A stretch of 12,546 nt of DNA from an uncultured Gammaproteobacteria bacterium (lineage in GTDB: Bacteria > Pseudomonadota > Gammaproteobacteria > SZUA-140), in NCBI GenBank assembly GCA_945787585.1, contig CALZIG010000177.1, positions 1 through 12,546 on the forward strand, written 5' to 3'. The number at the start of each line of letters is the position of its first letter. Within the stretch, counting starts at the first letter, position 1. The translations under genes were made by a program, and so were the position numbers. Below the pieces are notes generated by a model. That model had not been told where the DNA came from. It saw only the letters and a program-made list of their open reading frames with translations, and made no database searches. Shown in pieces: positions 1-7,778 of this stretch.

Positions 1-1160
1 ACTACTGAGATCTTAATCTCAGAAGTCGAAATCATTCGAATATTGACACCTTCATTAGCGAGCGTCTCAAACATAGTGCTTGCAATACCCGCATGTGAAC
101 GCATCCCGACGCCGACAATCGAGACCTTTACGATTTTGGTATCGCCGATGACTTCCTGCGCACCAAGCTTACTAGCGGTCTCTTTCATGATAGCGAGACT
201 TTTATCAAAATCGTTACGATGCACTGTAAAGGTAAAATCTGTGGTGGCATCTTCAGCGACATTCTGGATAATCATATCGACTTCAATATTAGCATCCGCA
301 ATCGGCCCAAGAATTTTATGCGCCACACCCGGTTGATCGGGCACCCCCAGCATAGTGACCTTGGCTTCATCACGATTGAACGCAATACCTGAAATTAACG
401 CCTGCTCCATCTCCACTTCCTCTGCTGAAATCAATGTTCCCGCGACTGTACCGCCAACCTCTTCAAATGAAGAGAGCACACGCAATGGTACGCCATACTT
501 GCTGGCAAATTCTACTGAACGTATCTGTAGTACCTTAGCCCCCAGGCTCGCCATCTCAAGCATCTCTTCATAAGTGATATGATCAAGCCTTCGTGCCTTC
601 GGTACCACTCTTGGATCAGTGGTGTATACACCATCAACATCGGTATATATCTGACACTCATCCGCTTTTAATGCTGCGGCAAGCGCAACGGCGGAGGTAT
701 CTGAGCCGCCACGGCCCAATGTAGTGATATTGCCTGCTTCATCCACCCCCTGAAACCCAGCCACCACTACGACACGGCCCTGCTCCAACTCTTTACGAAT
801 GCGCTGATTATCGATATCGACAATGCGTGCCTTATTATGAATGCTATCAGTACGGATATGTACCTGCTGTCCAGTATATGAGCGCGCGGCACAACCACGT
901 TTTTCCAACGCCATGGCGAGCAGCGCAATCGTCACCTGCTCACCCGTCGAAAGTAATACATCCAGTTCACGCGGCTCAGGCTGCTCCTGAATGGCTCTGG
1001 CAAGCTCAACCAGACGATTGGTCTCACCACTCATCGCCGATAACACGACGACTACCTGATGACCCTGCTCACGCCAGTGGATCACCCGCTCTGCAACGCT
1101 TTCGATACGCTCGACACTACCGACCGAGGTGCCCCCATATTTTTGTACAATCAGACTCAT
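1..1160 (-). CDS. lysC: Aspartokinase (aspartate kinase), 3' end cut by window edge
   Basis: Aspartate kinase phosphorylates L-aspartate to 4-phospho-aspartate in the cytoplasm, the first step toward lysine, threonine, methionine and diaminopimelate. The reading frame opens at an ATG at 1160 and is open for 386 complete codons to the left edge, so only about 20-25 C-terminal residues are missing if the protein has the usual Pseudomonas length of about 410. The N-terminus carries the kinase signature KYGGTS (residues 7-12). LGRGGSDTSA (148-157) and YTDVDGVYTTDPR (172-184) are the other conserved kinase-domain blocks. The C-terminal part (about 265-386) holds the paired ACT regulatory domains, including VGMRSHAGIA and MISTSEIKIS, so feedback control by lysine and/or threonine is expected from the family. 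It starts 24 nt after the alaS stop, with a weak GGAA-type ribosome site, so it is probably cotranscribed with alaS. It is monofunctional: no homoserine dehydrogenase part is visible. Confidence 0.96.
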   Translation of the reverse strand, partial: MSLIVQKYGGTSVGSVERIESVAERVIHWREQGHQVVVVLSAMSGETNRLVELARAIQEQPEPRELDVLLSTGEQVTIALLAMALEKRGCAARSYTGQQVHIRTDSIHNKARIVDIDNQRIRKELEQGRVVVVAGFQGVDEAGNITTLGRGGSDTSAVALAAALKADECQIYTDVDGVYTTDPRVVPKARRLDHITYEEMLEMASLGAKVLQIRSVEFASKYGVPLRVLSSFEEVGGTVAGTLISAEEVEMEQALISGIAFNRDEAKVTMLGVPDQPGVAHKILGPIADANIEVDMIIQNVAEDATTDFTFTVHRNDFDKSLAIMKETASKLGAQEVIGDTKIVKVSIVGVGMRSHAGIASTMFETLANEGVNIRMISTSEIKISV

Positions 1161-1184
1161 CTTGTTTCCGTTACCAGCACCGCG

Positions 1185-3812
1185 CTAGCTTGCGCTGTGT
1201 TGTTCGATCCAGTGCTTTACTGAGGCCAGTGCCGCATCAAGGCCGGCAGGCTCGGTCCCGCCAGCCTGTGCCATATCGGGTCGCCCCCCGCCTTTGCCAC
1301 CGACCTGCTGTGCGACATGGTTAACCAGCTCACCCGCCTTCATTTTTTTGACCAGGTCTGGCGTCACACCCGCGGTCAATGAGACCTTATCACCGACCAC
1401 TGTGCCGAGCACAACCACCGCTGATCCCAGTTTATTTTTCAACTGATCAACTGTGTCGCGTAGCGTCTTTGCATCGGCGCCTTCAAGCTTCGCTGCCAAT
1501 AACTTGATGCCGTTAATCTCAATCGCCTGCGCGGCGAGTTCCGAGCCCTGATTACTGGCAAGTTTGCCCTTGAGCTGCTCCAGCTCTTTTTCCAGCTTAC
1601 GGCTTCGTTCAGCCATCTGCTGTACTTTATCCAGCGTATCTTCTCGGCCACCCTTAACCAGCTCCGCAACAGCTGAGTAATTAGACTCCAGCTGTTCTAG
1701 CCACGCGACCGCACACTCACCCGTGACCGCTTCAATGCGACGCACGCCGGCCGCGGTGCCTGTTTCAAGGGTGATTTTGAACAGGCCAATATCACCCGCA
1801 CGTTTGGCGTGCGTCCCACCGCAAAGCTCAGTGGAAAACCCACCGATGCTCAATACGCGCACCTCATCGCTATATTTCTCGCCAAACAGCGCCATCGCGC
1901 CCGCCTCTACCGCATCGTCATAATTCATCAAACGCGTCTGCACTTCGTTATTCGCACGGATTTCAGCATTGACGATGCGTTCAATCGCACGCATCTGCGA
2001 CCTGGTGACAGGTTCAAAATGAGAAAAATCAAAACGCAAGCGATCTGCCTCTACCAGTGAACCTTTCTGTGTGACATGTTCACCCAACACCTGGCGCAAA
2101 GCCGCGTGTAAAAGATGTGTGGCAGAGTGATTCAACACGATTGACTGTCGACGTGTTTGATCGACGTCGGCCGTCAACACCGTACCGACTTTAATCTCAC
2201 CGGTGGTCACTTCTCCGATATGACCATTCACACCACTCAGTTTGCGAGTATCGGTGACTTCAAACGCAACGCCGTCCGCGGTCAAGCGGCCACGATCACC
2301 CGCCTGCCCGCCAGACTCGGCATAAAAGGGTGTCCTGTCCAGTATTACCATCCCCGTGTCACCGGCACTCAGCGATGCGACCTGTGACTCGCCATTGATC
2401 AGCGCCACAACAGTTGCCTGTTCTGCAAGATGTTCGTAACCGGTAAACTCTGATGCTTCATCGATCTCAATCGCATCTGAATAGACCACGCCAAACTGAC
2501 TCGCCGAACGGGCTCGTTCGCGCTGCGCGGCCATCTCACGTTCAAAACCGGCCACGTCGATCGTCAAGTCACGTTCGCGTGCAATATCGGCAGTAAGGTC
2601 CGCCGGAAAGCCGTAGGTATCGTAGAGTTTAAACACCGTCGCGCCGGGAATCTCTTTGCCTTTAAGTCCTGCAATATCCGACTCGAGAATTTTCATCCCC
2701 TGGTCAAGCGTCTCGGCAAAACGCTCTTCTTCCAGTTTCAATATTTTTTCGATCTGTGGCTGTGCCTTCGCAAGCTCAGGGTATGCACTCCCCATCTCAC
2801 TCACCAGAGGTGAGACCAGTTTAAAATAGAAAGTCTGATTCACACCCAGTTTGTAAGCATGACGAATCGCGCGACGAATCACGCGACGCAATACATAACC
2901 GCGCCCTTCGTTCGACGGCAACACACCATCCGTGATCAAAAATGAACAGGAACGGATATGATCCGCGATGACGCGCAACGAGTTATTTTTAAGATCAGTG
3001 GTGCCAGTAATCTTTGCGATAGCCTTAATCAGATTGGCAAACAGATCAATTTCATAGTTACTGTGCACCCCCTGCATCACCGCGGCGAGTCGCTCCAGTC
3101 CCATGCCGGTATCGACGGATGGTTTTGGCAATGCGGTCATCGTGCCATCAGCGCTGCGATTGTATTGCATGAAAACGAGGTTCCAGATCTCAATATACCG
3201 ATCGCCGTCTTCATCGGCACTGCCCGGTGGGCCGCCGGCCACATCAGCACCGTGATCATAAAAAATCTCGGTACAGGGGCCGCAGGGACCGGTGTCCCCC
3301 ATCGACCAGAAGTTATCGCTTTCGTAGCGCTTTCCGCCGGCTTTGTCACCAATGCGTACTAACTGTGCAGGCGGAATGCCGATCTCATTGAGCCAGATCT
3401 CGGCGGCCTCATTATCTTCATCGTAGACCGTTATCCACAGACGTTCTTTGGGGAGCTCGAGTTCACGCGTTAAGAACTCCCACGCAAAACGAATTGCGTC
3501 CTGCTTGAAATAGTCGCCGAAACTGAAGTTACCCAGCATCTCGAAAAAGGTGTGATGGCGCGCGGTATAGCCAACATTTTCAAGGTCATTATGTTTGCCG
3601 CCTGCGCGCACACAGCGCTGTGAGGTCGTCGCTCGCACATAGGGGCGAGTCTCCTGCCCGAGGAAGGTCTCTTTAAACTGCACCATGCCCGCATTGGTAA
3701 AAAGCAACGTAGGATCGTTACCCGGCACCAGCGGACTACTCGCGACTACTCGATGCCCTTGCTGGGAAAAATAGTCGAGAAATTTCTGTCTTAAAGCTGC
3801 GGTTGAAGTCAT
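1185..3812 (-). CDS. alaS: Alanyl-tRNA synthetase
   Basis: This cytoplasmic class II synthetase charges tRNA-Ala with alanine and edits mischarged Ser- and Gly-tRNA-Ala. At 875 residues it has the full bacterial length (E. coli 876). The aminoacylation core occupies about residues 1-250, with TNAGMVQFK (39-47) and the [16 protein letters not shown] stretch (66-81). A tRNA-recognition region follows to about 460. The editing domain has the zinc ligands HSATH (H562, H566) and CGGTH (C664, H668). A predicted coiled coil lies at about 725-752, and the C-Ala domain ends with the glycine-rich block [15 protein letters not shown] (838-852). The ATG at 3812 gives the standard N-terminus; its ribosome site (AAAGAA) is weak. 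The gene lies between recX and lysC on one strand. The 153-nt gap upstream of it contains inverted repeats that may be regulatory. All key residues are intact. Confidence 0.98.
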   Translation of the reverse strand: MTSTAALRQKFLDYFSQQGHRVVASSPLVPGNDPTLLFTNAGMVQFKETFLGQETRPYVRATTSQRCVRAGGKHNDLENVGYTARHHTFFEMLGNFSFGDYFKQDAIRFAWEFLTRELELPKERLWITVYDEDNEAAEIWLNEIGIPPAQLVRIGDKAGGKRYESDNFWSMGDTGPCGPCTEIFYDHGADVAGGPPGSADEDGDRYIEIWNLVFMQYNRSADGTMTALPKPSVDTGMGLERLAAVMQGVHSNYEIDLFANLIKAIAKITGTTDLKNNSLRVIADHIRSCSFLITDGVLPSNEGRGYVLRRVIRRAIRHAYKLGVNQTFYFKLVSPLVSEMGSAYPELAKAQPQIEKILKLEEERFAETLDQGMKILESDIAGLKGKEIPGATVFKLYDTYGFPADLTADIARERDLTIDVAGFEREMAAQRERARSASQFGVVYSDAIEIDEASEFTGYEHLAEQATVVALINGESQVASLSAGDTGMVILDRTPFYAESGGQAGDRGRLTADGVAFEVTDTRKLSGVNGHIGEVTTGEIKVGTVLTADVDQTRRQSIVLNHSATHLLHAALRQVLGEHVTQKGSLVEADRLRFDFSHFEPVTRSQMRAIERIVNAEIRANNEVQTRLMNYDDAVEAGAMALFGEKYSDEVRVLSIGGFSTELCGGTHAKRAGDIGLFKITLETGTAAGVRRIEAVTGECAVAWLEQLESNYSAVAELVKGGREDTLDKVQQMAERSRKLEKELEQLKGKLASNQGSELAAQAIEINGIKLLAAKLEGADAKTLRDTVDQLKNKLGSAVVVLGTVVGDKVSLTAGVTPDLVKKMKAGELVNHVAQQVGGKGGGRPDMAQAGGTEPAGLDAALASVKHWIEQHSAS

Positions 3813-3965
3813 CGGGATTCTTTACACTTTCAAATGTGGTGCTCGAGCACTGCCGTGCATATTGCTAGCTAGCTCGATCCATTCCTAAAAAATTTAATAT
3901 GGCTATTCCGTTGTTTTTGGCTGTTCTTATGCGTTTGTAGCATATTTCGCGACGAGAGTATAAAC
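3813..3965 (-). promoter_or_regulatory. alaS leader / recX-alaS intergenic region with inverted repeats
   Basis: This 153-nt AT-rich gap separates the recX stop from the alaS ATG. It contains the perfect 12-nt palindrome GTGCTCGAGCAC (3839-3850) and GCTAGCTAGC (3864-3873). The segment GCAC-TGCC-GTGC (3847-3858) shares four bases with the first palindrome, so two small hairpins are mutually exclusive. TCGAGC (3843-3848) can also pair with GCTCGA (3872-3877). No good sigma-70 promoter and no U-tailed terminator stands out. E. coli AlaS is known to bind a palindrome at its own promoter and repress it; a similar role here is inference. Palindromes of 12 nt are expected about three times by chance in a window of this size. 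Confidence 0.3.
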
Positions 3966-4456
3966 CTAATCCAGATCTTTAAATATATCTTTTGTATGAT
4001 CCACTGTAAAACCGCGGTACTGAAGGAACTGCATCTGTTTTGCCCGAGCATTCATGTCGCGAGGTAACTTGCCACCAAAGCGCTTGTGCCACGCTGCTCT
4101 GGCCATTTCAATCCAGCACAGATCCTGAAAATCGACATAATCCCCAATCAGGGCACTTGCGACACCACGCTGACGCAACTCTTCGCGAATACGGACTGGC
4201 CCAAATCCCTTATTCATGCGGAAACGGACATAACTTTCAGCATAACGCGCATCGCTCAGTAGCCCATCTTCCACCAATACAGCAAGGGCTTCGTGAACGA
4301 ACACTTCATCGAAGCCCTTATCGATCAATTTGCGGGTCAATTCAGCAACCGCGTGTTCACGCCGTGCCAGCAGATCCAGTGCACGTTTACGTACGCCCAG
4401 TACGTTATTATTAGCGACGTCCTGAACGATATTTAAATGCGCACGTTTTTTGCCAT
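3966..4456 (-). CDS. recX: RecX regulatory protein; start unresolved, possible -1 frameshift at codon 4
   Basis: RecX binds RecA filaments and modulates, usually inhibits, recombinase and coprotease activity. The frame ending at 3966 encodes the family core: RKRALDLLARREHAVAELTR near the N-terminus, DGLLSDARYAESYVRFRMNKGFGPVRI in the middle (the GxGPxRIxxEL signature) and FLQYRGFT near the end. The first ordinary start in this frame is a TTG at 4340, which would remove conserved N-terminal helices. Upstream the frame stays open to a TGA at 4475-4473, with no ATG, GTG or TTG. The ATG at 4456, three bases after the recA stop, is in the +1 frame: ATG GCA AAA AAC, then a stop at 4435-4433. A -1 slip on A AAA AAC enters the recX frame and yields about 163 residues (E. 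coli RecX has 166). Alternatives are a CTG start at 4463 overlapping the recA stop (165 residues), or a missing A in the six-A run. It is almost certainly translationally coupled to recA. Confidence 0.82.
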
Positions 4457-4459
4457 CAA

Positions 4460-5506
4460 TCAGGTATTTGCCTCAGAGGTATCAGCTTCTTTATCATCTT
4501 CGGCATCAGCCTTTACCGCTGGCATTAGCCTTTCTCTAATCGCCTGATCGATCTCATCCGCCGTCTCTGGATGCTCTTTTAAGTAAGTTCGGACATTTTC
4601 TTTGCCCTGTCCGACACGGTCACCGTTATAGCTGTACCAGGCACCCGCTTTATCGATAAGCCCTTCTTTGACACCCAATGAGATGATTTCACCCTCTCGC
4701 GACACCCCTTCACCGTAGAGGATTTCGAACTCAACCTGCTTAAACGGTGGCGCCACTTTATTTTTGACCACTTTGACACGGGTCTCGTTGCCGACCACTT
4801 CGTCGCCTTTTTTGATCGCACCGATTCGACGGATATCAAGACGCACAGAGGCGTAGAACTTCAGCGCATTACCACCGGTAGTGGTCTCAGGATTACCAAA
4901 CATCACGCCGATCTTCATCCGAATCTGATTAATAAAGATCACCAGCGTGTTGGAACGTTTGATGTTACCGGTTAGCTTACGCAGCGCCTGAGACATCAAG
5001 CGCGCCTGCAATCCCATGTGCGAGTCGCCCATGTCACCTTCAATCTCCGCCTTCGGTGTCAATGCAGCAACCGAATCGACAACGACCACATCGACGGCAC
5101 TGGAACGCACCAGCATATCGGTGATCTCTAACGCCTGCTCGCCAGTATCCGGCTGAGAGACCAATAAATTATCAACATCAACGCCCAGTTTACCCGCATA
5201 AATAGGGTCAAGTGCGTGCTCGGCATCAACAAATGCGGCTGTGCCACCGGCCTTTTGTGCCTCAGCAACCACTTGCAGTGCCAACGTGGTCTTACCGGAA
5301 GACTCAGGTCCGTAGATCTCAACAACGCGCCCCTTCGGCAGGCCGCCGATGCCCAACGCAATATCCAGCCCTAATGAGCCGGTCGAGATTGCCTCAATGC
5401 CACGTGCAACCCCCTCGTCACCCATTCGCATGACTGACCCCTTACCAAACTGTCGCTCAATCTGGCTTAACGCCGCGTCCAGCGCTTTTTGCTTATTTGC
5501 ATCCAT
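4460..5506 (-). CDS. recA: RecA recombinase
   Basis: RecA is the DNA-dependent ATPase that forms filaments on single-stranded DNA, performs strand exchange and stimulates LexA self-cleavage. The protein is 348 residues (E. coli 353). Numbering matches E. coli across the core: Walker [10 protein letters not shown] at 66-74 with K72, and the catalytic glutamate E96 in [10 protein letters not shown]. Walker [11 protein letters not shown], the L1 loop region [19 protein letters not shown] and the L2 region [16 protein letters not shown] follow. The C-terminus is a typical acidic regulatory tail ([13 protein letters not shown]). The ATG at 5506 is preceded by AGGGGA at a good distance. recX follows directly, its candidate starts overlapping or abutting the recA stop, and pncC lies upstream in the same orientation. 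A LexA box of the usual CTGT-N8-ACAG form is not apparent in the leader. Confidence 0.99.
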   Translation of the reverse strand: MDANKQKALDAALSQIERQFGKGSVMRMGDEGVARGIEAISTGSLGLDIALGIGGLPKGRVVEIYGPESSGKTTLALQVVAEAQKAGGTAAFVDAEHALDPIYAGKLGVDVDNLLVSQPDTGEQALEITDMLVRSSAVDVVVVDSVAALTPKAEIEGDMGDSHMGLQARLMSQALRKLTGNIKRSNTLVIFINQIRMKIGVMFGNPETTTGGNALKFYASVRLDIRRIGAIKKGDEVVGNETRVKVVKNKVAPPFKQVEFEILYGEGVSREGEIISLGVKEGLIDKAGAWYSYNGDRVGQGKENVRTYLKEHPETADEIDQAIRERLMPAVKADAEDDKEADTSEANT

Positions 5507-5698
5507 TGTGAAATCCCCTGCTAAAAACGATCAAATGACACTCGAAACTTGTTACTTCGCTAATCTTCGCACTATTTATCACAGCGGCTAACAGCGAAAC
5601 ATTGACGCAAATTATCACATAGATACCAACGCCATCCTAGCCCTCTGTTTTTTGGCTGAGCAGCCGCACTGAGAATATTCTCATTCGGCCGCCGATGT
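5507..5698 (-). promoter_or_regulatory. recA leader: candidate extended -10 elements and 14-nt palindrome
   Basis: This 192-nt gap between the pncC stop and the recA ATG should hold the recA promoter. On the recA strand the octamer TGTGATAA occurs twice, at 5619-5612 and 5583-5576. The first copy continues as TGTGATAAT, which fits an extended -10 element (one mismatch to TGnTATAAT); neither copy has a good -35 at 17 nt. A perfect 14-nt palindrome, TGAGAATATTCTCA, lies at 5670-5683. A GGCTG-CT-CAGCC hairpin (5652-5663) is followed on this strand by As, not Us, so it is not a conventional terminator. No CTGT-N8-ACAG LexA site was found by eye. Confidence 0.4.
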
Positions 5699-6184
5699 TC
5701 ACTTGAGAATAGCCAACAACCCTTGTAATGAATGATGGATGGCCTGCATTCGAATTGATTGACGATCTCCATTAAAAACAACCATTTCAGCGTTAAAGTT
5801 AATTTGATCAATCGCCCATGAAAAACAGACCGTGCCGACCGGCTTCTGCGGCGTGCCGCCGGAGGGGCCTGCAATTCCGCTGATTGCGAGCGCGACCTGA
5901 GCGGCGCTATGCTTGAGCGCGCCCTGCGCCATCGCCTCAACGACTTCCAGTGAGACTGCCCCGTGGCGCTCGATCAAAGCGGCCTCCACCCCCAGCATCT
6001 CCTCCTTTGAGCGATTACTGTAGGTGACAAAACCGCGCTCAAACCATGCGGAGCTCCCCGCCTGCTCAGTTAACGCCTGCGCCACGCCTCCTCCAGTGCA
6101 AGACTCCGCAGTCGCCAGCATCCAGCCTCGTACCAAGAGTACATGCGCCACCGCTGCCACACCCTGTTCGATCTCGACCTTCAA
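5699..6184 (-). CDS. pncC: Nicotinamide-nucleotide amidase, CinA C-terminal family
   Basis: PncC deamidates nicotinamide mononucleotide to nicotinic acid mononucleotide, recycling the NMN released by DNA ligase back into NAD synthesis. The protein is the stand-alone CinA C-terminal domain, about 161 residues, without the N-terminal MoaB-like domain of full CinA. The signature AESCTGGG (residues 26-33) contains the catalytic serine. VTYSNRSKEEMLGV (53-66) and ALAISGIAGPSGGTPQKPVGTV are the other conserved blocks. The start is a TTG at 6184, six nt after a perfect AAGGAGG; a GTG at 6187, one codon earlier, is only three nt from it. The frame stays open further upstream but without family homology. 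E. coli also has pncC next to recA, supporting the assignment. It may be cotranscribed with recA, although a 192-nt gap separates them. Confidence 0.92.
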   Translation of the reverse strand: MKVEIEQGVAAVAHVLLVRGWMLATAESCTGGGVAQALTEQAGSSAWFERGFVTYSNRSKEEMLGVEAALIERHGAVSLEVVEAMAQGALKHSAAQVALAISGIAGPSGGTPQKPVGTVCFSWAIDQINFNAEMVVFNGDRQSIRMQAIHHSLQGLLAILK

Positions 6185-6190
6185 CACATT

Positions 6191-6197
6191 CCTCCTT
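6191..6197 (-). promoter_or_regulatory. Strong Shine-Dalgarno (AAGGAGG) that fixes the pncC start
   Basis: AAGGAGG is followed by AATGTGTTG. It is too close to the out-of-frame ATG (one base) and close to the GTG (three bases), but ideally placed for the TTG at 6184. The ATG would code only Met-Cys before a TGA. Confidence 0.7.
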
Positions 6198-6289
6198 ATA
6201 AAAAGGTAAAGCTTGCCTGCCCCTTTTGCCATCGCGTATCCTAGCGTCCTGCTTTGGCTATCACACACCCAAACTACAACAAAGAAGAA

Positions 6290-7168
6290 ATGACATTGCG
6301 CTTCCTAAACCACCTTTCGATTTTGCTTCAATATATCCTTCCACATCATTTACTGACATGGTGCGTACGCGGGATTACTCGCATCCGCTTTGTGCCTTTC
6401 AAAAACTTCGTCATCAAGCGCTTTATTAGCGCCTTCAATGTTGATATGAGTATCGCACAACAGGAAGATCCCAGCGCATATCCCGACTTCAATAGTTTCT
6501 TTACCCGCACACTCAAGCCAGAGGCACGGCCGATTGCCAACAACCCTGGCGACATCGCTTGCCCAGTAGACGGTGCGATCAGTCAGCTTGGCAACATTAG
6601 CGACGAAGGGCGTATCTTTCAGGCCAAGGGGCATGACTACTCACTGGAAGAACTGCTCGGTGGTTCAAAAGAGATGGCAGCGCTTTTTGAACGCGGTGCT
6701 TTTGCCACTATTTATTTATCACCAAAAGACTATCATCGTATTCACATGCCCTTACAGGGGAAACTTCAGGAAATGGTCTATATTCCAGGTCGCCTCTTCA
6801 GTGTTAGTAAATTTGCCAGCGAACAGGTTCCACGGCTTTTTGCACGCAATGAACGGCTCGTTAATCTGTTTGAAACAGAAGCAGGCCCGATGGCGATGAT
6901 CATGGTCGGCGCGCTAAATGTCGCTGGAATAGAAACAGTATGGGCCGGAAACATTCCAGACACCGTCAACTGGGAGATTAAAAAGTGGCGTTATCGAGAT
7001 AATACGCTTGAGAAAGCGGTAGTACTCGATCACGCTGAGGAGATGGGGCGCTTTAACATGGGTTCAACGGTCATTCTGTTATTCTCCGAGCAACGCATCC
7101 AGTGGAATACAGAATTAAACGCGGAATGCCCCGTCCAGTTGGGGCAACGCCTCGCCTCCTACCGCTAA
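6290..7168 (+). CDS. psd: Phosphatidylserine decarboxylase proenzyme
   Basis: Psd converts phosphatidylserine to phosphatidylethanolamine at the inner membrane, the last step in making the main gram-negative phospholipid. The proenzyme cleaves itself between Gly and Ser to form beta and alpha chains and a pyruvoyl cofactor. From the ATG at 6290 it has 292 residues, close to the Pseudomonas length. Visible features are an N-terminal hydrophobic, membrane-associating stretch (LSILLQYILPHHLLT), PVDG with D94, DYHRIHMP (147-154) with two conserved histidines, and the processing site MGST (257-260), where many homologues have LGST. D94, one of the histidines and S259 form the expected self-cleavage triad. 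A TTG at 6254 extends the frame by 12 residues but has no ribosome site and no family support. It is divergent from pncC and convergent with the PilZ gene. Confidence 0.96.
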   Translation: MTLRFLNHLSILLQYILPHHLLTWCVRGITRIRFVPFKNFVIKRFISAFNVDMSIAQQEDPSAYPDFNSFFTRTLKPEARPIANNPGDIACPVDGAISQLGNISDEGRIFQAKGHDYSLEELLGGSKEMAALFERGAFATIYLSPKDYHRIHMPLQGKLQEMVYIPGRLFSVSKFASEQVPRLFARNERLVNLFETEAGPMAMIMVGALNVAGIETVWAGNIPDTVNWEIKKWRYRDNTLEKAVVLDHAEEMGRFNMGSTVILLFSEQRIQWNTELNAECPVQLGQRLASYR

Positions 7169-7174
7169 CAGCTA

Positions 7175-7540
7175 TTAATGTGGCTTCTGCTCCTCCTTAA
7201 CATCTCCGCTTGGTTCGGATAAATCCTGCCCCTGCACATAGTGCAAAACCTCCTGTAACGAGCGAAATGTACCGGCATCAAAATCACAGAACATCATCCC
7301 CAGGCCATTATCACTTGATCTCGCTACAGTTGCACGCAATCGATGCCTGGTATCCTGCCCAGCAGATTTGAGCTTAAATTTGAGCTCAACCACAGTATCG
7401 CGTGGAAACTCTTTTTTAACTTCTATAAATAATCCACCCATGCCGATATCTCTTACTTTACAGTTCGAGAGTATTTCACCACGAAAGGAAAGATCGACAT
7501 CCAGGTCGGCTCGCGTTCGCGGGCTCCATCTTTGCTCCAT
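7175..7540 (-). CDS. Single-domain PilZ protein, probable c-di-GMP receptor
   Basis: This small cytoplasmic protein (121 residues) consists almost entirely of one PilZ domain. The c-di-GMP-binding arginines are present as R4xxxR8 (RWSPR) near the N-terminus. The second motif, usually [D/N]xSxxG, is DIGMGG (31-36), with Gly in place of Ser. NGLGMMFCDFD (78-88) is the terminal beta-barrel strand. A charged tail rich in Glu, Lys and Gln follows. Because the arginines are intact it probably binds c-di-GMP, unlike the type IV pilus protein PilZ itself, which lacks them. The ATG at 7540 is chosen because GGAGG lies eight nt upstream; a GTG at 7555 is in frame but overlaps that ribosome site. The target process cannot be read from the sequence. 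A FimX-like gene about 3 kb away may belong to the same signalling network, which is inference. Confidence 0.9.
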   Translation of the reverse strand: MEQRWSPRTRADLDVDLSFRGEILSNCKVRDIGMGGLFIEVKKEFPRDTVVELKFKLKSAGQDTRHRLRATVARSSDNGLGMMFCDFDAGTFRSLQEVLHYVQGQDLSEPSGDVKEEQKPH

Positions 7541-7778
7541 GCTTACTTCCTCCACTTTTTATTTTTTATGCGCTAGGGCATCTAACGCGCCAGTAAAATA
7601 AAATGCAATATTCACGCCAAAATAACCATTCGATATTCTTTTACTTTAAATAACAGCTAACTAAAATCTATTTCAATAAATTAAATTAATATTTAATTTC
7701 CCAAAATCACATCCACTGTAAAAAATACCGACAACAAATTATTAAGCATAAGGATTATAATCCAATTGTCCAATTGAG
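7541..7778. other. AT-rich intergenic region between epmA and the PilZ gene
   Basis: This 238-nt gap has no credible open frame. It is strongly AT-rich, especially at 7660-7700. It contains a 12-nt palindrome GGATTATAATCC (7752-7763), an imperfect inverted repeat around 7570-7590 (GCGCTAG / CTAACGC, loop GGCAT), and the ribosome site of the PilZ gene. It should hold the PilZ promoter and any epmA terminator, but neither can be placed with confidence. The epmA-proximal end carries a short tRNA-like string. Confidence 0.5.

Noticed and set aside
827..1324. A 165-codon open frame on the plus strand across the lysC start and alaS end
   Set aside because: It is antisense to two strongly conserved genes, shows no family motif and reads as low-plausibility His/Pro/Ser/Arg-rich shadow sequence.
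3137..3362. Open frames opposite and within alaS (both strands)
   Set aside because: alaS is full length with all motifs intact; these are out-of-frame shadows.
3966..4340. recX starting at the TTG at 4340
   Set aside because: This would delete the conserved ALDLLARREHAVAEL helix that is clearly encoded in the same frame just upstream, and no ribosome site precedes it.
5652..5663. GGCTG-CT-CAGCC hairpin beside a run of six T/A as a terminator
   Set aside because: On the pncC strand the run after the stem is A, and on the plus strand the T run precedes the stem, so neither orientation has the required U-tail.
6254..6289. Twelve-residue N-terminal extension of Psd from a TTG
   Set aside because: There is no ribosome site, and the ATG at 6290 gives the normal family N-terminus and length.
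7541..7555. GTG start for the PilZ gene at 7555
   Set aside because: Its codons overlap the GGAGG that is correctly spaced for the ATG at 7540.
7660..7700. AT-rich block as a possible origin or attachment site
   Set aside because: No DnaA boxes, iterons, direct repeats, integrase or partition gene accompany it; it is ordinary AT-rich intergenic DNA.
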